From positions 1 through 13,541 of the forward strand of contig USDI01000046.1 in the NCBI GenBank assembly GCA_900553305.1: DNA of 13,541 nt, written 5' to 3'. How positions within the stretch are numbered: the first letter of the stretch is position 1; each line of letters opens with the position of its first letter. Below, in pieces: positions 12,878 through 13,541 of this stretch. The notes under the pieces are model-generated. The model was not told where the DNA came from. It saw only the letters and a program-made list of their open reading frames with translations, and made no database searches. The position numbers were made by a program, and so were the translations under genes. Source of the DNA: an uncultured Lachnospiraceae bacterium (GTDB taxonomy: Bacteria > Bacillota > Clostridia > Lachnospirales > Lachnospiraceae).

Positions 12878-13541
12878 ATGGATATACATATTTCCGTAAG
12901 GAATCTGGTGGAGTTTATTTTACGCTCCGGAGATATTGACAATCGAAAGGCTGTGGCACCGGAAAATGCCATGCAGGAGGGGAGCCGTATTCACCGCATG
13001 ATCCAGCGGAGAATGGGGTCCGACTATCATGCCGAGGTTTCTTTGCAGTATCTATATGAGACGGAGAATTACCGGATTCTGATTGATGGGAGAGCAGACG
13101 GAATTATCGATGCGACAGAGAGCAACGGAAATATGGTGACCATCGATGAGATTAAGGGAACATACCGGGAAATCCACCGGATTAAGGAAGCACAGCAGGT
13201 TCATCTGGCACAGGCGAGCTGCTATGCTTATTTTTATGCGAAGCAGCAGGATCTGTCTGCAATCCGGATCCGAATTACCTATTGCAATATTGAAACAGAA
13301 GAATTGAAATATTTTCATTATGAATATACAACGAAAGAACTTGAAAACTGGTTTATGGAAATCATCAACAGTTACCGCCGGTGGGCAGATTTTCAATATG
13401 AGTGGCAAGGTTTAAGGCAGCAGTCAATCAAACAGTTGGTATTCCCTTTTCCGTACCGGGAGGGGCAGAAGGATCTGGTTACTTACGTTTACCAGACCAT
13501 TTATCATAGGAAGAAACTGTTTATTGAAGCACCAACTGGAG
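12878..13541 (+). CDS. RecB-type nuclease / DinG-XPD-like ATP-dependent DNA helicase, N-terminal part
   Basis: The frame from ATG 12878 stays open to the window end (221 residues), so the gene is truncated by the window only. The first 180 residues look like a PD-(D/E)XK nuclease of the RecB/Cas4 kind: E35-G-x-x-x-H39 near the start, D70-G-R-A-D74, the catalytic DEIKG (D90, E91, K93), and the RecB-family Q112-x-x-x-Y116. A helicase start follows, with FPYREGQKDLV (191-201) as a Q-motif-like element and EAPTG (217-221) beginning Walker A at the very edge. This order recalls clostridial DEAD_2/DinG-type helicases annotated as ATP-dependent DNA helicases, which are large superfamily 2 enzymes. 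AGAGGA at 12864-12869 gives an 8-nt gap to the ATG. A role in DNA repair or recombination is inferred. Confidence 0.85.
   Translation, partial: MDIHISVRNLVEFILRSGDIDNRKAVAPENAMQEGSRIHRMIQRRMGSDYHAEVSLQYLYETENYRILIDGRADGIIDATESNGNMVTIDEIKGTYREIHRIKEAQQVHLAQASCYAYFYAKQQDLSAIRIRITYCNIETEELKYFHYEYTTKELENWFMEIINSYRRWADFQYEWQGLRQQSIKQLVFPFPYREGQKDLVTYVYQTIYHRKKLFIEAPTG

Overview
The window looks like chromosomal DNA from an anaerobic Gram-positive Firmicute, most likely a Lachnospiraceae-type Clostridium. The evidence is strong AGGAGG-type ribosome binding sites, medium GC content, and gene families typical of that group: DUF3737, an ABC-F protein close to B. subtilis YfmM, rubrerythrin, an HPr-like protein and a RecB-type nuclease/helicase. 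No rRNA, tRNA, CRISPR array or transposase gene is visible. The assignment rests on protein resemblance recalled from memory, not on a search.

Layout. Positions 1-1908 hold the 3' end of a DUF3737 beta-helix protein and a MalY/PatB-type PLP lyase. This pair converges on a minus-strand ABC-F gene (1999-3555), with a shared hairpin terminator between them. A 355-bp gap follows, carrying a 130-bp element with perfect 13-bp terminal inverted repeats, then rubrerythrin with a clear terminator. Two hairpin structures precede a three-S1-domain RNA-binding protein. Its stop codon lies inside a second, shortened and inverted copy of the 130-bp element. A HAD phosphatase and a CPBP membrane protease follow, overlapping by 4 bp. 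The next 383-bp gap has three successive TTGGACATA dyads, a short tandem repeat and an 8-bp tandem array that stops just before an extended -10 promoter for a TIM-barrel sugar isomerase. RarA comes next.

The most interesting part is 9921-12278. Two textbook Gram-positive LexA (SOS) boxes bracket a TTGAAA-17-TAAAAT promoter. It drives a radical-SAM protein with a helix-hairpin-helix DNA-binding module (TIGR03916 type) and its usual partner (TIGR03915/DUF4130 type). This pair is an uncharacterised predicted DNA repair or modification system. Here it carries direct sequence evidence of damage-inducible control, and the radical-SAM protein has a consensus sliding-clamp-binding peptide, QLSLF, near its C-terminus. 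The adjacent RarA has a similar QMSLF near its N-terminus.

The window ends with a small HPr-fold protein lacking the phospho-histidine, a 270-bp gap with a long hairpin and a two-hairpin repeat flanked by 8-bp direct repeats, and the start of a large nuclease-helicase that runs off the end. RarA, the SOS-controlled pair and this nuclease-helicase make the right third of the window rich in genome-maintenance genes.
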